From assembly GCF_964026725.1 (NCBI RefSeq), contig NZ_OZ034691.1:372001-436000 (forward strand): a stretch of DNA of 64,000 nt, given 5' to 3'. Of the stretch, positions 54,565 to 64,000 are shown in pieces (position 1 is the stretch's first letter; every line of letters starts with the position of its first letter). Origin of the DNA: Wolbachia endosymbiont (group B) of Germaria angustata (GTDB lineage Bacteria; Pseudomonadota; Alphaproteobacteria; Rickettsiales; Anaplasmataceae). The position numbers were made by a program, and so were the translations under genes. A model generated the notes under the pieces. The model was not told where the DNA came from. It made no database searches and was given only the letters and a program-made list of their open reading frames with translations.

Positions 54565-55245
54565 ATGCTGAAATTTTTAAAACAAGAAAAAAATAATGAG
54601 TCATTAGATAAGGATATAAATTGGAATTCAAGTCGCTATAGCACAGTTGTTGCTCAGAGAAATACTTTACTTTTATTTACATTAATATTACTAGTTGCAA
54701 TTTCTGTAAGCATATTAGCTATATTTAAAATTAGCACAAGTAGCACTATTGAGCCATTCGTTATAGAAATTGACAAAAAGTCAGGAATAGTGCAGTTGGT
54801 TGATCCTGTTACAGTAAAACAATATTCTGCAAATGAAACTCTGAGCGATTATTTTATTTCAGAGTATATAAAAGCAAGGGAAGTTTTTGACCCGTATAAT
54901 TATAATTATAATTATTATACAAAAGTAAGGTTGTTTTCTTCGCCTAGTGTATATAGTGAATTTAGCAATTATATAAAATCGCAGAATATGAATGACCTTT
55001 TTAATTTATATTCAGATGCTAAAGGTGAGTTGAAAATTCGTTCAATTCAAAAATTAGGTAACGATGCTCTTCAAGTGAGATTTTCTATAGAATTTACACG
55101 AAAAGATGGAAATTCCTCAAGGAAAAATAAGATAGTTGTGATGTCATATAAATATGCATCGCTTGAAATGAATGATCAGCAAAGATATATTAACCCGTTA
55201 GGGTTTCAAGTTATTTCATATAGAGTAGATGATGAATATGTGTAG
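54565..55245 (+). CDS. virB8: Type IV secretion protein VirB8
   Basis: Inner-membrane component of the VirB/D4 secretion machine. A short cytoplasmic N-terminus, one transmembrane helix (about residues 34-57, TLLLFTLILLVAISVSILAI) and a periplasmic domain with YFISEYIKAREVFDPYNYN and the NPLGFQVISYRVDDEYV ending match VirB8. At 226 residues it is complete. Overlaps virB9 by 17 bases. Confidence 0.95.
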   Translation: MLKFLKQEKNNESLDKDINWNSSRYSTVVAQRNTLLLFTLILLVAISVSILAIFKISTSSTIEPFVIEIDKKSGIVQLVDPVTVKQYSANETLSDYFISEYIKAREVFDPYNYNYNYYTKVRLFSSPSVYSEFSNYIKSQNMNDLFNLYSDAKGELKIRSIQKLGNDALQVRFSIEFTRKDGNSSRKNKIVVMSYKYASLEMNDQQRYINPLGFQVISYRVDDEYV

Positions 55246-56023
55246 GATATTGTTAGTTTTAGCTTTACTAATAAGTGGCAACTTAAATGCATCTATTAAT
55301 AATAAACCTATTTCTGTAGATAGTAGAATAAAGACTTTTGTATATAGCCCTAATGAGGTGTTTACAGTAATTTTTAGTCAAGGTTACTATTCTTATATTG
55401 AGTTTGCAGAAGGGGAAAAAGTCAAAAATATTGCTGTTGGTGATGCATCAAGTTGGAAAATTAATCCTTATGATAATAAACTGCTTGTCATGCCATTTGA
55501 AGTCAGTAGTCGCACTAACATGATTATTACGACAACTAAAAAGAGAAATTACATTTTTGATCTAATTTCAAGACCAAATTACGATAAATACCCAGATACT
55601 GATGCTAAAAAAGTGGATCATGATTATTCCGTCGAAAAGGATATATCTTACGTAATACGTTTTTATTACCCTCAAGAAGAAGATGAATTTGATGTTGATT
55701 TGGATGAGGTTTCTTTACCTACTCAAATGCAATACATTACAGAAAAGCCAGAAAAAATAATACAAGAAAATAATACGAGGTACAACTATACATATATTGA
55801 TGAAGGTGGTAACGTAGATATAGTTCCAATTGAGTTATTCGATGATGGTTATTTAACCTATTTAAAGTTTAGAAATAGTAATAAAATTCCTCAGATTTTT
55901 ATAGAAGGGGAATCCTGTAAAAGGCTGTTATTTGATGATTATGTTGTAATAAAAGGAGTACATAAAAAGCTATTAATGCGTTATGAAGGTAGTGAAGTTG
56001 AAGTTATAAATAGGTCACTTTAG
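55229..56023 (+). CDS. virB9: Type IV secretion protein VirB9
   Basis: Outer-ring component of the secretion core complex. Signal peptide at about residues 1-21; the N-terminal domain has DSRIKTFVYSPNEVFTVIFSQGYYSYIEF, a clear VirB9 signature, and the C-terminal domain has YNYTYIDEGGNVDIVPIELFDDGYLTYLKF. Length 264 is normal. The start lies within the last codons of virB8 in another frame. Confidence 0.95.
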   Translation: MMNMCRILLVLALLISGNLNASINNKPISVDSRIKTFVYSPNEVFTVIFSQGYYSYIEFAEGEKVKNIAVGDASSWKINPYDNKLLVMPFEVSSRTNMIITTTKKRNYIFDLISRPNYDKYPDTDAKKVDHDYSVEKDISYVIRFYYPQEEDEFDVDLDEVSLPTQMQYITEKPEKIIQENNTRYNYTYIDEGGNVDIVPIELFDDGYLTYLKFRNSNKIPQIFIEGESCKRLLFDDYVVIKGVHKKLLMRYEGSEVEVINRSL

Positions 56024-56039
56024 TTGTGGTACATATAAT

Positions 56040-57551
56040 ATGAGTAAAGAAAGGCATAATAGTGTAGAAGATGAATCAGAGATAGAAAGCAAGGTAGTAA
56101 CAGTTGGCTCTAATCAAGGTTATAAGGCATTGATGATAGTTATGGTAGCGCTCTTAGTTGGTGGAGTGTACTATCTTTATTTTAGTCCTTCTAATAAAGA
56201 GGGTCCAGAGATTGTTAAAAAAGAGGAAACAAAGCAAAACATTCAAGAATTGAAAGGAAAGTTAGAACAAGTTCCAGATAATGCAATAGTTTCCGAAAGA
56301 GTAGTAACTGATCTCTTGCCACCCTTACCTCCTCTTCCTATTCCACAAATCATACCAGAAGTAAAACAAATCAAAAAAGAGGAAGTGACAAAAAAAGAAG
56401 AGCAACTAAAAGAAATTCCCTTGTCAAATATACCTGTTTTACCAAAGCAAAATTTTCCTTCTGGTAATGTTATTAGCAATTTGCCTACTTCATTTCCTAC
56501 AATAGGGGGTGGCGGTTATCCTAGAGACAGACGTAGTGCACAAATGTTAGCAATTTCAGGTAGTAGTGGGGAAGGTAAAGCTACAGATGCTGTTTTATCC
56601 AATACCTCAGCACAATCGAGCAAAGCTATCAAAGCTGGAAAGCTTGGTTTAATGATTATTCAAGGTAAAGTTATTGACGCTATTCTTGAAACTGCAATAA
56701 GTTCTGACTTACAAGGAATGCTCCGTGCTGTTGTTAGTAGAGACGTTTATGCAGAAACTGGTGATACAATTTTAATACCAAAAGGTTCAAGGTTAATAGG
56801 TGGTTATTCATTTGACTCAAACGTTGCAAAAGCCCGCGTGAACATAAATTGGAATAGGATCATTCTTCCTCATGGTATAGATGTTGCTATTGCATCATCT
56901 GGTACCGATGAGCTTGGAAGGGCAGGGATAGCTGGAATAGTTGATAATAAAATAGCAAGTGCATTATTCTCTTCAGTGGCACTTGCTGGTGTTTCGATTG
57001 GTTCAGCTGTTGTAGGACAAAAAGCCTCTAATCTTATCGATGCGCTAACTGCCATGGATGTAGTGAAGTCTATTACTGCAACTGAAATAGATATTTCTTC
57101 TCTCAAAGGGGCTATTATTGAGAGATTAGAGAATTCTATAAAAACTGAAGTTGGGAAGGTAGGAGACGAAAAATGGAAATTGGGTGTTAGGGCTATTGAA
57201 AAAATTCGAAATGCTAAAAGTGATCAGGATTTGCTGAGAATAATAAAGGAAGAAATAGTAAGTGTGATAAAAAGTTCTGGAGCTAGTGGAGTTGATACAA
57301 TTACTAGTGACAATATCGGTATAACTTTAGACGATGTACGTCAACTGTTGAGGCAAACTCAGAAAAGAAGCAAATCTGTTTATAATGAAGCAATTGGGAA
57401 GTCAATCAATGATTTTTCCAAAGACATGCGAGATATAGTTGATAGGAGTGTAGATAAAAAACCAATTATTTATGTTAATCAAGGAACTGCATTGAAAGTA
57501 TTTGTTAACCAAGATATAGTATTTCCTCCACAGTCAATATTAAATAACTGA
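56040..57551 (+). CDS. virB10: Type IV secretion protein VirB10
   Basis: Energy-sensing protein that spans both membranes in the core complex. A cytoplasmic N-terminus, one transmembrane helix (about residues 30-49), a proline-rich periplasmic linker (LLPPLPPLPIPQIIPEV) and the TrbI-type C-terminal domain with GTILIPKGSRLIGGY near residue 245 and VNQGTALKVFVNQDIVFP at the end are present. The 503 residues include a long helical insertion (about 330-470) within the C-terminal domain, typical of Rickettsiales. Sixteen bases from virB9. Confidence 0.95.
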   Translation: MSKERHNSVEDESEIESKVVTVGSNQGYKALMIVMVALLVGGVYYLYFSPSNKEGPEIVKKEETKQNIQELKGKLEQVPDNAIVSERVVTDLLPPLPPLPIPQIIPEVKQIKKEEVTKKEEQLKEIPLSNIPVLPKQNFPSGNVISNLPTSFPTIGGGGYPRDRRSAQMLAISGSSGEGKATDAVLSNTSAQSSKAIKAGKLGLMIIQGKVIDAILETAISSDLQGMLRAVVSRDVYAETGDTILIPKGSRLIGGYSFDSNVAKARVNINWNRIILPHGIDVAIASSGTDELGRAGIAGIVDNKIASALFSSVALAGVSIGSAVVGQKASNLIDALTAMDVVKSITATEIDISSLKGAIIERLENSIKTEVGKVGDEKWKLGVRAIEKIRNAKSDQDLLRIIKEEIVSVIKSSGASGVDTITSDNIGITLDDVRQLLRQTQKRSKSVYNEAIGKSINDFSKDMRDIVDRSVDKKPIIYVNQGTALKVFVNQDIVFPPQSILNN

Positions 57552-57552
57552 A

Positions 57553-58545
57553 ATGAACTATGCTGCACTTGATACATACTTGGAGCCATTACAAGGGATA
57601 TTTCAAGAGGAAGGTGTAAATGAAATATCAATAAATAAACCGAAGGAAGTATGGATTGAAAATCGCGGTGAAATAAGATGCGAAAAGTTAGAAATATTTG
57701 ATCTTAATCATTTAAAATCTCTTAGCAGGTTGATTGCTCAAGCTACAGAACAAAAACTGAGCGAAGAGACACCGCTGCTTTCAGCTACATTACCAAATGG
57801 TTATCGTATACAGATAGTGTTTCCTCCAGCATGTGAGCCTGATAAAGTAGTCATTTCAATTCGTAAACCTTCTTCTATGCAATTGGCATTGGATGATTAT
57901 GAAAAAATGGGGGCTTTTTCTGAAACTGTTATAGGAGTGACCGATAATCCAGTAGATCGTCACCTAGATTTGCTACTGAAACAAAAAAAAATAAAAGAGT
58001 TTTTAGAATATGCTGTAATAAATAAGAAAAATATCATAATTAGTGGTGGAACTTCCACTGGTAAAACCACTTTTACTAATGCTACTTTGCGTACTATTCC
58101 ATCTGAAGAAAGAATTATTACTGTTGAAGATGCAAGAGAGATAGTTTTGAATGATCATCCGAATAGAGTACATCTTATTGTTTCTAAAGGAGGGCAGGGC
58201 AGAGCAAAAGTAACCACTCAAGATTTGATAGAAGCGTGCTTACGTTTAAGACCAGACAGAATAATAGTTGGTGAGCTCCGTGGAGCGGAAGCTTTTAGTT
58301 TTCTCAGGGCAATAAACACTGGCCACCCAGGGTCAATATCAACTCTTCATGCAGATAGTCCGGCAATGGCTCTTGAGCAAATAAAACTTATGGTTATGCA
58401 AGCAAATCTTGGCATTCCCCCAGATCAGATCATACCATACATTAGAAATGTAATTGACATTGTTATTCAACTCAAAAGGACCAGTGGTGGAAAAAGAAGT
58501 ATTTCTGAAATATTATTTACTAGATCTTCAAATGAAAATACTTAA
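57553..58545 (+). CDS. virB11: Type IV secretion ATPase VirB11
   Basis: Hexameric cytoplasmic ATPase powering assembly and transport. The N-terminal domain includes EVWIENRGEIRCEKLE. Walker A GGTSTGKTTF near residue 161, the Asp box ERIITVEDAREI, Walker B LRPDRIIVGELRG near residue 225, and the His box STLHADSPA are all intact. The 330-residue length is normal. One base separates it from virB10. Confidence 0.97.
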   Translation: MNYAALDTYLEPLQGIFQEEGVNEISINKPKEVWIENRGEIRCEKLEIFDLNHLKSLSRLIAQATEQKLSEETPLLSATLPNGYRIQIVFPPACEPDKVVISIRKPSSMQLALDDYEKMGAFSETVIGVTDNPVDRHLDLLLKQKKIKEFLEYAVINKKNIIISGGTSTGKTTFTNATLRTIPSEERIITVEDAREIVLNDHPNRVHLIVSKGGQGRAKVTTQDLIEACLRLRPDRIIVGELRGAEAFSFLRAINTGHPGSISTLHADSPAMALEQIKLMVMQANLGIPPDQIIPYIRNVIDIVIQLKRTSGGKRSISEILFTRSSNENT

Positions 58546-58575
58546 ATTTATACGTAAGTTAAGAAAAAGTAGTTT

Positions 58576-60591
58576 ATGAGTAATGGAAATCACCTACGCA
58601 ATATTCTCATAGGAGGTGTAGTATCTTTTAGCATACTTGAATTTTGCTTCTATTTGTCTGGTATATTATTCTACCTGTTTGTTGACGGTCCAGATGGTGT
58701 AGATTTTAGAGCAATTAATCCTAGCTTGACACCTTTTCCTCAAGCTCTCTGGCCGACAATTTTTGATCATATACAATATTGTTGGCATCATCCAGAGCTA
58801 TATAGCTTTGAGCTCAAAATTAAATTAGTTGTATCTTCTCTACTGCCTCAAATTGTTTTGATGATTATTTTGTGGAATGTGAGAGAAAGACTAATTGAGT
58901 GGCGGCCATTTAAAAAGAAAGAATCACTTCATGGAGATTCACAGTGGGCATCAGAGAAAGACATACGAAAAGCGGGATTAAGAAGCAAAAAAGGTCTATT
59001 GCTTGGTAAAGATAAGAGAGGATATTTTATTGCTGATGGGTTTCAGCATGCATTGCTCTTTGCACCTACAGGCTCTGGTAAAGGTGTTGGTTTTGTAATT
59101 CCTAATTTGTTATTTTGGAATGATTCGGTAATTGTGCATGATATAAAATTAGAAAACTATGAAATAACAAGTGGTTGGCGAGAGCGACAAGGACAAAAAG
59201 TATATGTATGGAACCCAGCGCAGCCAGATGGGGTAAGCCATTGTTATAATCCACTGGAATGGATTAGTGAAAAACCTGGACAGATGGTTGACGATGTGCA
59301 AAAAATAGCTAACCTAATCATGCCTGAACAAGATTTTTGGCAAAACGAAGCAAGAAGCTTATTTGTTGGGGTGGTACTATATTTACTTGCTGCACCAGAG
59401 AAAGTTAAATCTTTTGGTGAGGTTGTGCGTACGATGCGTAGCGATGACGTAGTTTACAATCTTGCTGTAGTTTTGGACACAATGGGTAAAATAATACATC
59501 CGGTAGCGTATATGAACATTGCAGCTTTTTTGCAAAAGGCTGACAAAGAAAGATCAGGTGTTGTGTCAACTATGAACTCGTCGCTTGAATTGTGGGCAAA
59601 CCCATTGATCGATACTGCAACTGCATCAAGTGATTTTAATATTTTGGATTTTAAAAAGAAGAAAACTACAGTTTATGTTGGTTTAACTCCTGATAACTTA
59701 ACTAGGCTCAGGCCTTTAATGCAGGTTTTTTACCAACAGGCAACTGAGTTTTTATGTAGAAAATTGCCATCGGATGACGAGCCTTACGGCGTATTATTTT
59801 TAATGGATGAGTTTCCAACACTTGGAAAAATGGAGCAATTTCAAACGGGCATCGCATACTTTCGTGGCTATCGAGTAAGGTTATTTTTAATTGTTCAAGA
59901 TACTGAACAGCTTAAAGGAATATATGAAGAAGCAGGAATGAACTCCTTTTTATCAAACTCAACCTATAGAATAACTTTTGCAGCCAATAATATTGAAACG
60001 GCTAATTTGATATCTCAGCTTATAGGAAACAAAACTGTACAACAAGAATCATTAAACAAACCTAAATTTTTAGACTTGAATCCTGCATCAAGATCATTGC
60101 ATATCTCTGAAATACAGAGAGCATTGCTCTTACCTCAAGAAATTATTATGCTGCCACGTGATGATCAAATAATTTTGATAGAGTCGACTTATCCAATTAA
60201 GTCAAAGAAAATTTTGTACTATAGTGATAGCACATTCACAAGGAGGCTGATTAAACCAACACTTGTGCCTACACAAGAGCCATATGATCCAAACAAGGTC
60301 TTTTCTGCTGCTAACAAAGATAAGATTAGTAATGAAGAAGAGAGTAATGCTATTGAAGCTGCTGATTATCCTGTTGAAGCTAAAACTGAAGATGCAATAT
60401 ACGATGAGCCAGAGATTGAAGATGGGTTTGAAGACGAGGATATTGATGATAAGTTTGAAGGTGGTGATGGGTTTGATGATGAGGAAGACGATGATGGGTT
60501 TGATGATGAAGACGGTAAGGATGAATTTGACGATGATGAATTTGAAGATGAGGACAAACTAGACGGCAATAAAATCGAGGATAGAGGTTAA
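58576..60591 (+). CDS. virD4: Type IV secretion coupling protein VirD4 with acidic tail
   Basis: Membrane coupling ATPase that selects substrates for the secretion channel. Two N-terminal transmembrane helices, the NBD Walker A APTGSGKGVGFV near residue 160 and Walker B LFLMDEFPTLGKM near residue 408 are clear. After the ATPase core the last 80 or so residues are highly acidic, with repeats such as DGFDDEEDDDGFDDEDGKDE. This tail is at the end where substrate-docking extensions are found in related proteins. The length of 671 residues is in the usual range for Rickettsiales. Confidence 0.96.
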   Translation: MSNGNHLRNILIGGVVSFSILEFCFYLSGILFYLFVDGPDGVDFRAINPSLTPFPQALWPTIFDHIQYCWHHPELYSFELKIKLVVSSLLPQIVLMIILWNVRERLIEWRPFKKKESLHGDSQWASEKDIRKAGLRSKKGLLLGKDKRGYFIADGFQHALLFAPTGSGKGVGFVIPNLLFWNDSVIVHDIKLENYEITSGWRERQGQKVYVWNPAQPDGVSHCYNPLEWISEKPGQMVDDVQKIANLIMPEQDFWQNEARSLFVGVVLYLLAAPEKVKSFGEVVRTMRSDDVVYNLAVVLDTMGKIIHPVAYMNIAAFLQKADKERSGVVSTMNSSLELWANPLIDTATASSDFNILDFKKKKTTVYVGLTPDNLTRLRPLMQVFYQQATEFLCRKLPSDDEPYGVLFLMDEFPTLGKMEQFQTGIAYFRGYRVRLFLIVQDTEQLKGIYEEAGMNSFLSNSTYRITFAANNIETANLISQLIGNKTVQQESLNKPKFLDLNPASRSLHISEIQRALLLPQEIIMLPRDDQIILIESTYPIKSKKILYYSDSTFTRRLIKPTLVPTQEPYDPNKVFSAANKDKISNEEESNAIEAADYPVEAKTEDAIYDEPEIEDGFEDEDIDDKFEGGDGFDDEEDDDGFDDEDGKDEFDDDEFEDEDKLDGNKIEDRG

Positions 60592-60691
60592 TTTTACCTA
60601 TTTTTTAGCTTAGAAAATAATTAGTTTTTTCATATTAAATCATTTTTAATTAATTAGTACTAGATTAGCTATTTTAACTAGAGGAATAGTA

Positions 60692-61582
60692 ATGATGAGT
60701 AAAAAAACATTAGCAGTTACGGCACTTGCTTTATTGTTGTCACAACAATCTTTTGCAAGTGAAACAGAAGGATTTTACTTTGGTGGTGGATATTACGGTC
60801 AATATTTGAACTTGGGTAAGTTGAAAGCAAAAATTGGAGGCAAAGATGCTACAGATGATAACCGTGTATCTATAAATGACATAGACGCTCAGAGAACAGA
60901 AGGTCAGTTAATAAGTAAGTATAAAGGAGATTATAATCCACCTTTTGCTGCAAATGTAACGTTTGGTTACACAGGAGAACTAGGCAATAATAGCTATAGA
61001 GCTGAATTGGAAGGGATGTACTCTTCTGTAAAAGTAGATAATGTTGGTTTATCAAGTAATCAAGTAACTGTTTCGTATCTAAAAGACAAAGACGTTGATG
61101 AGAGTGCTAATAAAAAAACTTATATGTATAAAACTGTAATTAATCATGACCAAGTAGAAAACGCATCTGTAATGGCAAATGTTTATCATTATTGGAAAAG
61201 TGATAGTTTCTCTTTTTCTCCTTATGTTGGGGTTGGAGTCGGTGCAACAAGAATGACAATGTTTGAAAAATCGTCAATAAGACCTGCAGGTCAATTGAAA
61301 GCTGGCTTTGATTATCGTATAAACGAAGATGTAAATATGCACATCGGATATAGAGGTTTTGGTGTTCTTGGTAGTAATGTTGATTTTGAAGCAGAGGTGT
61401 TAGGAGAAATGAAAGCAAAGCAACAGGCAAACCCAGATGGAAAAAAGATATTAGAATTGAAGAAAGGTCAAAAACCATCGGACCAGAAGTTACACAAAGA
61501 AAGTATCAGTATAGGCAATCAAGTGTTTCACACACACGGTATAGAAGCTGGTCTTACTTTTCATTTTGCCAGCAAAGCTTAA
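60692..61582 (+). CDS. wspB: Wolbachia surface protein paralogue WspB
   Basis: An outer-membrane beta-barrel of the Wsp/OmpA-like family (Pfam surface antigen type). The signal peptide ends near SQQSFAS (about residue 23); the mature start ETEGFYFGGGYYGQY and strand segments such as FSFSPYVGVGVGATRMTMF, HIGYRGFGVLG and the C-terminal GLTFHF ending (HFASKA tail) fit the family. It is 100 bases behind virD4 and is co-transcribed with the vir genes in Wolbachia by published work, so it is likely part of the same unit. The gene is intact here. Confidence 0.93.
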   Translation: MMSKKTLAVTALALLLSQQSFASETEGFYFGGGYYGQYLNLGKLKAKIGGKDATDDNRVSINDIDAQRTEGQLISKYKGDYNPPFAANVTFGYTGELGNNSYRAELEGMYSSVKVDNVGLSSNQVTVSYLKDKDVDESANKKTYMYKTVINHDQVENASVMANVYHYWKSDSFSFSPYVGVGVGATRMTMFEKSSIRPAGQLKAGFDYRINEDVNMHIGYRGFGVLGSNVDFEAEVLGEMKAKQQANPDGKKILELKKGQKPSDQKLHKESISIGNQVFHTHGIEAGLTFHFASKA

Positions 61583-61600
61583 CTCTGATAGAGACATTTT

Positions 61601-61644
61601 CCTGGTAGCACGTCTGCGTCACACGACTGTAGCTGCTAACCAGG
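61601..61644. other. Bulged hairpin after wspB
   Basis: Sequence cctggtagca pairs with tgctaaccagg with one bulged A; the inner part can form a further short stem. It begins 18 bases after the wspB stop. No T run follows on the plus strand, so it may be an attenuating or protective 3' structure or a decayed repeat. The remaining bases to topA carry one dispersed palindrome fragment at about 61705-61727 (gttccagcgtgtagggctggaac). Confidence 0.5.
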
Positions 61645-61764
61645 TGACAACTTTCTCGTTATCTGAATATTTTCTTTCTGTAATTCAGGCTCTTTTTTCT
61701 CAGTTCCAGCGTGTAGGGCTGGAACAACAATAAAGAACATATAAAGAATGGTTATGCAAGAAGT

Positions 61765-64000
61765 CTACTTTTTATTCTTAATTAACTCTAAAGCCTTCTT
61801 CAGATCTATACTTTCAATATCTGCATTCTTGCCCAACGCAACGTTTGTTTTACCGCATTTTATATAGAATCCGTACCTACCGTTGCAGATAAAAACTTCT
61901 TTTCCCTTTTCATTAAAACCAAGAGATTTTAGCTCTTTGCGTGGGCTGCTCTCAATAATTTGTATAGCTTCGTTTAATTGTGTGTCTAATACCTCCTTAG
62001 AGCTTTTTTTAAGAGAAAAGTATCGACCATCATAGAGAATATAGTACCCAAATCGTCCAAGACCTATTTTTACTTCCTTTCCAGTTTCTGGGTGTTCTCC
62101 GATTATTTTCGGCAGGGAAAGTAATCGAGTGGCGGTATTTAGATCAATATCATTAACATTTATATCTTTTGGTACAGAAATCTTTTTTTTCTTTTCTGAC
62201 TCACTATTAAACTCCAGATAAAGTCCAAAAGGACCTTTTTTGATCATTACCTCTTGGCCTGTCACATCATCTATACCCAAACTTTTTGGATATTCTGAAT
62301 TGTCATTACTGCCCGTAATTTCTTTTGTATGGTTGCATTCAGGATAGTTAGAACATCCAAGAAACACCCCGGCTTTTCCAAAGTTCAATTTCAATATGCC
62401 ACCAGAGCAATTAGGACATTTTTTACCTATTTCTTCCTTTCCTTCCTCTGAACAAAACCAATCGACTACCAAATTGTGAATGCCACTGAAAATTTCATCA
62501 TGTGTCATTTGCTTGACAGAGTTTACATGACCAAAAAATGGCACCCAAAAATGGCTCAATTCTTTTTTCCAATCTGCATGTCCATTTGAGATTGAATCAA
62601 GCCTTTCTTCGATTTGTGCTGTAAAGTCATACTCTACACAACGCTGAAAAAAAGTTTCTAAAAATATAGTTACGATCTTACCGCGGCTGCTTGGAATAAA
62701 TCTTTTGTTATCCAATGAAACGTACTCACGATCTTGTAATACCGAAATAATTGTTGCATAAGTTGATGGGCGACCTATACCGACTTCTTCCATTTTTTTT
62801 ACTATACTCGCTTCACTATAACGAGGTGGCGGTTGAGTAAAGTGCTGTTTCGGATCAACAGAAATCAACTTGCACGTTTCCTCTTCCTTCATGGCAGGCA
62901 GCAAGCCTTCATTTTCGGCTTCTATGTTATCTTGGTAGACTCTATAAAAACCATCAAAGAATATACTTGATCCACTTGCTCGCAGAATTACTTTCTGGTC
63001 AGTAGAACTAATTTCAACTACCACTTGATCAAGGATCGCCGATTCCATTTGACTTGCAATGGTTCTTTTCCAGATTAAATCATACAATTTAAATTGCTCT
63101 GGCGTTAAGTAATCCTTAATACTACCCGGCGTTCTGTTGATATCAGTTGGACGAATTGCTTCATGTGCTTCTTGAGCATTTTTGACCTTTTTTACATATT
63201 TACGAGGAGAATGCGGTAAATATTTATCACCATATAATGACTTAATTGATCCCCTGATTGAGTTTATAGCCTCATCTGCAATATGAAACCCATCTGTACG
63301 CATGTAAGTTATCAACCCTACGGTTTCACCACCAATATTGATACCTTCATATAAATTTTGCGCTACTCGCATAACATTTTTCACATTAAAATACAGTTTA
63401 TTCACTGCATCTTGCTGAAGACTTGAGGTGATAAATGGAGGAAGCGGGTTTCTCTTAACTTGCTTGCGTTCTACTGTGCTTACAGCATACTGCCTTGACT
63501 CGATCTCCCTGACTAAGTTCTTTGCCTCTTCTTCATTCTTAATATCAAATTTTTCTAGCTTTTTATTGTCATAGTGGCTTAGCATAGCAAAAAAAGCCTC
63601 ATCTTTGCTATTTTGCATTTCTGCCTTTATGCTCCAATACTCCTGTGTTATAAACTTACTGATTTCATCCTCCCGTTCGCATATAAGCTTTAATGCAACA
63701 GACTGCACTCGCCCTGCAGATTTGCTTCCCGACAATTTTGTCCACAGCAGCGGTGACAAGCTAAATCCAACTAGATAATCCAAAGCTCTGCGTGCTTGCT
63801 GTGCACGCACTAAGTCCATATTAATTTCACGTGGATTTTTTATAGCTTCTTGCACTGCTCTTTTTGTTATTTCGTTAAAGACTACTCTATGAATGTTGCT
63901 TTCATCATTGATTGCTTTTCTTTCCTTTAGTGCCTCTATCACATTCCAAGCTATTGCTTCCCCTTCTCTGTCTGGATCTGTTGCAAGGTATATATCTGAT
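61765..64000 (-). CDS. topA: DNA topoisomerase I, partial at window edge
   Basis: Type IA topoisomerase relaxing negative supercoils. The frame stays open through base 64000, so the gene start is outside; visible sequence begins with the Toprim motif ATDPDREGEAIAW. The cleavage domain has the active-site VGLITYMRTDGFHIAD at about 63280-63325. The C-terminus has a zinc-binding CPNCSGGILKLNF...FLGCSNYPEC finger and two YxI/F-type repeat units (GRFGYYILYDGRYFSLKK, GRYGFYIKCGKTNVALGK). The in-frame Met at 63942 is internal. A dispersed palindrome lies just beyond its 3' end. Confidence 0.97.
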   Translation of the reverse strand, partial: SDIYLATDPDREGEAIAWNVIEALKERKAINDESNIHRVVFNEITKRAVQEAIKNPREINMDLVRAQQARRALDYLVGFSLSPLLWTKLSGSKSAGRVQSVALKLICEREDEISKFITQEYWSIKAEMQNSKDEAFFAMLSHYDNKKLEKFDIKNEEEAKNLVREIESRQYAVSTVERKQVKRNPLPPFITSSLQQDAVNKLYFNVKNVMRVAQNLYEGINIGGETVGLITYMRTDGFHIADEAINSIRGSIKSLYGDKYLPHSPRKYVKKVKNAQEAHEAIRPTDINRTPGSIKDYLTPEQFKLYDLIWKRTIASQMESAILDQVVVEISSTDQKVILRASGSSIFFDGFYRVYQDNIEAENEGLLPAMKEEETCKLISVDPKQHFTQPPPRYSEASIVKKMEEVGIGRPSTYATIISVLQDREYVSLDNKRFIPSSRGKIVTIFLETFFQRCVEYDFTAQIEERLDSISNGHADWKKELSHFWVPFFGHVNSVKQMTHDEIFSGIHNLVVDWFCSEEGKEEIGKKCPNCSGGILKLNFGKAGVFLGCSNYPECNHTKEITGSNDNSEYPKSLGIDDVTGQEVMIKKGPFGLYLEFNSESEKKKKISVPKDINVNDIDLNTATRLLSLPKIIGEHPETGKEVKIGLGRFGYYILYDGRYFSLKKSSKEVLDTQLNEAIQIIESSPRKELKSLGFNEKGKEVFICNGRYGFYIKCGKTNVALGKNADIESIDLKKALELIKNKK

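Overview
The window is AT-rich chromosomal DNA of a Wolbachia endosymbiont (Alphaproteobacteria, Rickettsiales). The diagnosis rests on the ribA-virB8-virB9-virB10-virB11-virD4-wspB block at the right end, with wspB encoding a Wolbachia surface-type porin. Support comes from a scattered virB2-like pilin gene, many short palindromic repeats built on a 'gtcatcccagtg...cactgggatgac' core, ankyrin genes, a group II intron and decayed insertion sequences. An arthropod-associated strain is likely, but the supergroup cannot be settled from this window.

Layout. 1-8.6 kb: ribB, an M48/TPR protease overlapping a virB2-like gene tail to tail, fabG, a palindrome-rich spacer, ppdK, an unknown gene and a 309-bp inverted-repeat element. 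8.7-18 kb: an RND-type adaptor, orphan genes, a glutaredoxin-BolA-malic enzyme cluster, pgsA, and a bamD-yebC-M23 peptidase-SPFH run. 18-19.1 kb: a TPP riboswitch ahead of a SemiSWEET/PQ-loop transporter and thiamine pyrophosphokinase. 19.1-23.1 kb: an ankyrin gene split by an 1.86-kb group II intron whose removal restores the frame. 23.2-34 kb: an MFS transporter, ubiE, an MsbA-like ABC exporter, three small Cys/His-rich genes, argS, ccmA, a decayed duplicate of the ABC gene end, and a coiled-coil gene. 34-46 kb: tadA, pyrG, secG, gamma carbonic anhydrase-like gene, orphan genes, glmS, yajC, tRNA-Asp and the rpsB-tsf-pyrH-frr operon. 46-53.3 kb: a PstS-like protein, a frameshifted gene, trkH, dcd, an IS630 relic, an exported metallophosphoesterase and tRNA-Leu. 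53.4-64 kb: the type IV secretion operon with wspB, then topA, which runs off the right edge.

The genes fit an intracellular symbiont that makes flavins (ribB, ribA), salvages thiamine, uses gluconeogenic carbon (malic enzyme, PPDK) and exports proteins through a VirB/D4 system. The most unusual regions are (a) the Cys/His-rich gene cluster at 27.1-28.8 kb with a shared promoter block that recurs at 32.1 kb after a decayed copy of the ABC gene end, (b) the thiamine riboswitch whose 3' strand also acts as the ribosome binding site of a sugar-transporter-like gene, (c) the group II intron inside an ankyrin repeat, and (d) a mobile palindrome embedded in the coding sequence of an M23 peptidase gene.
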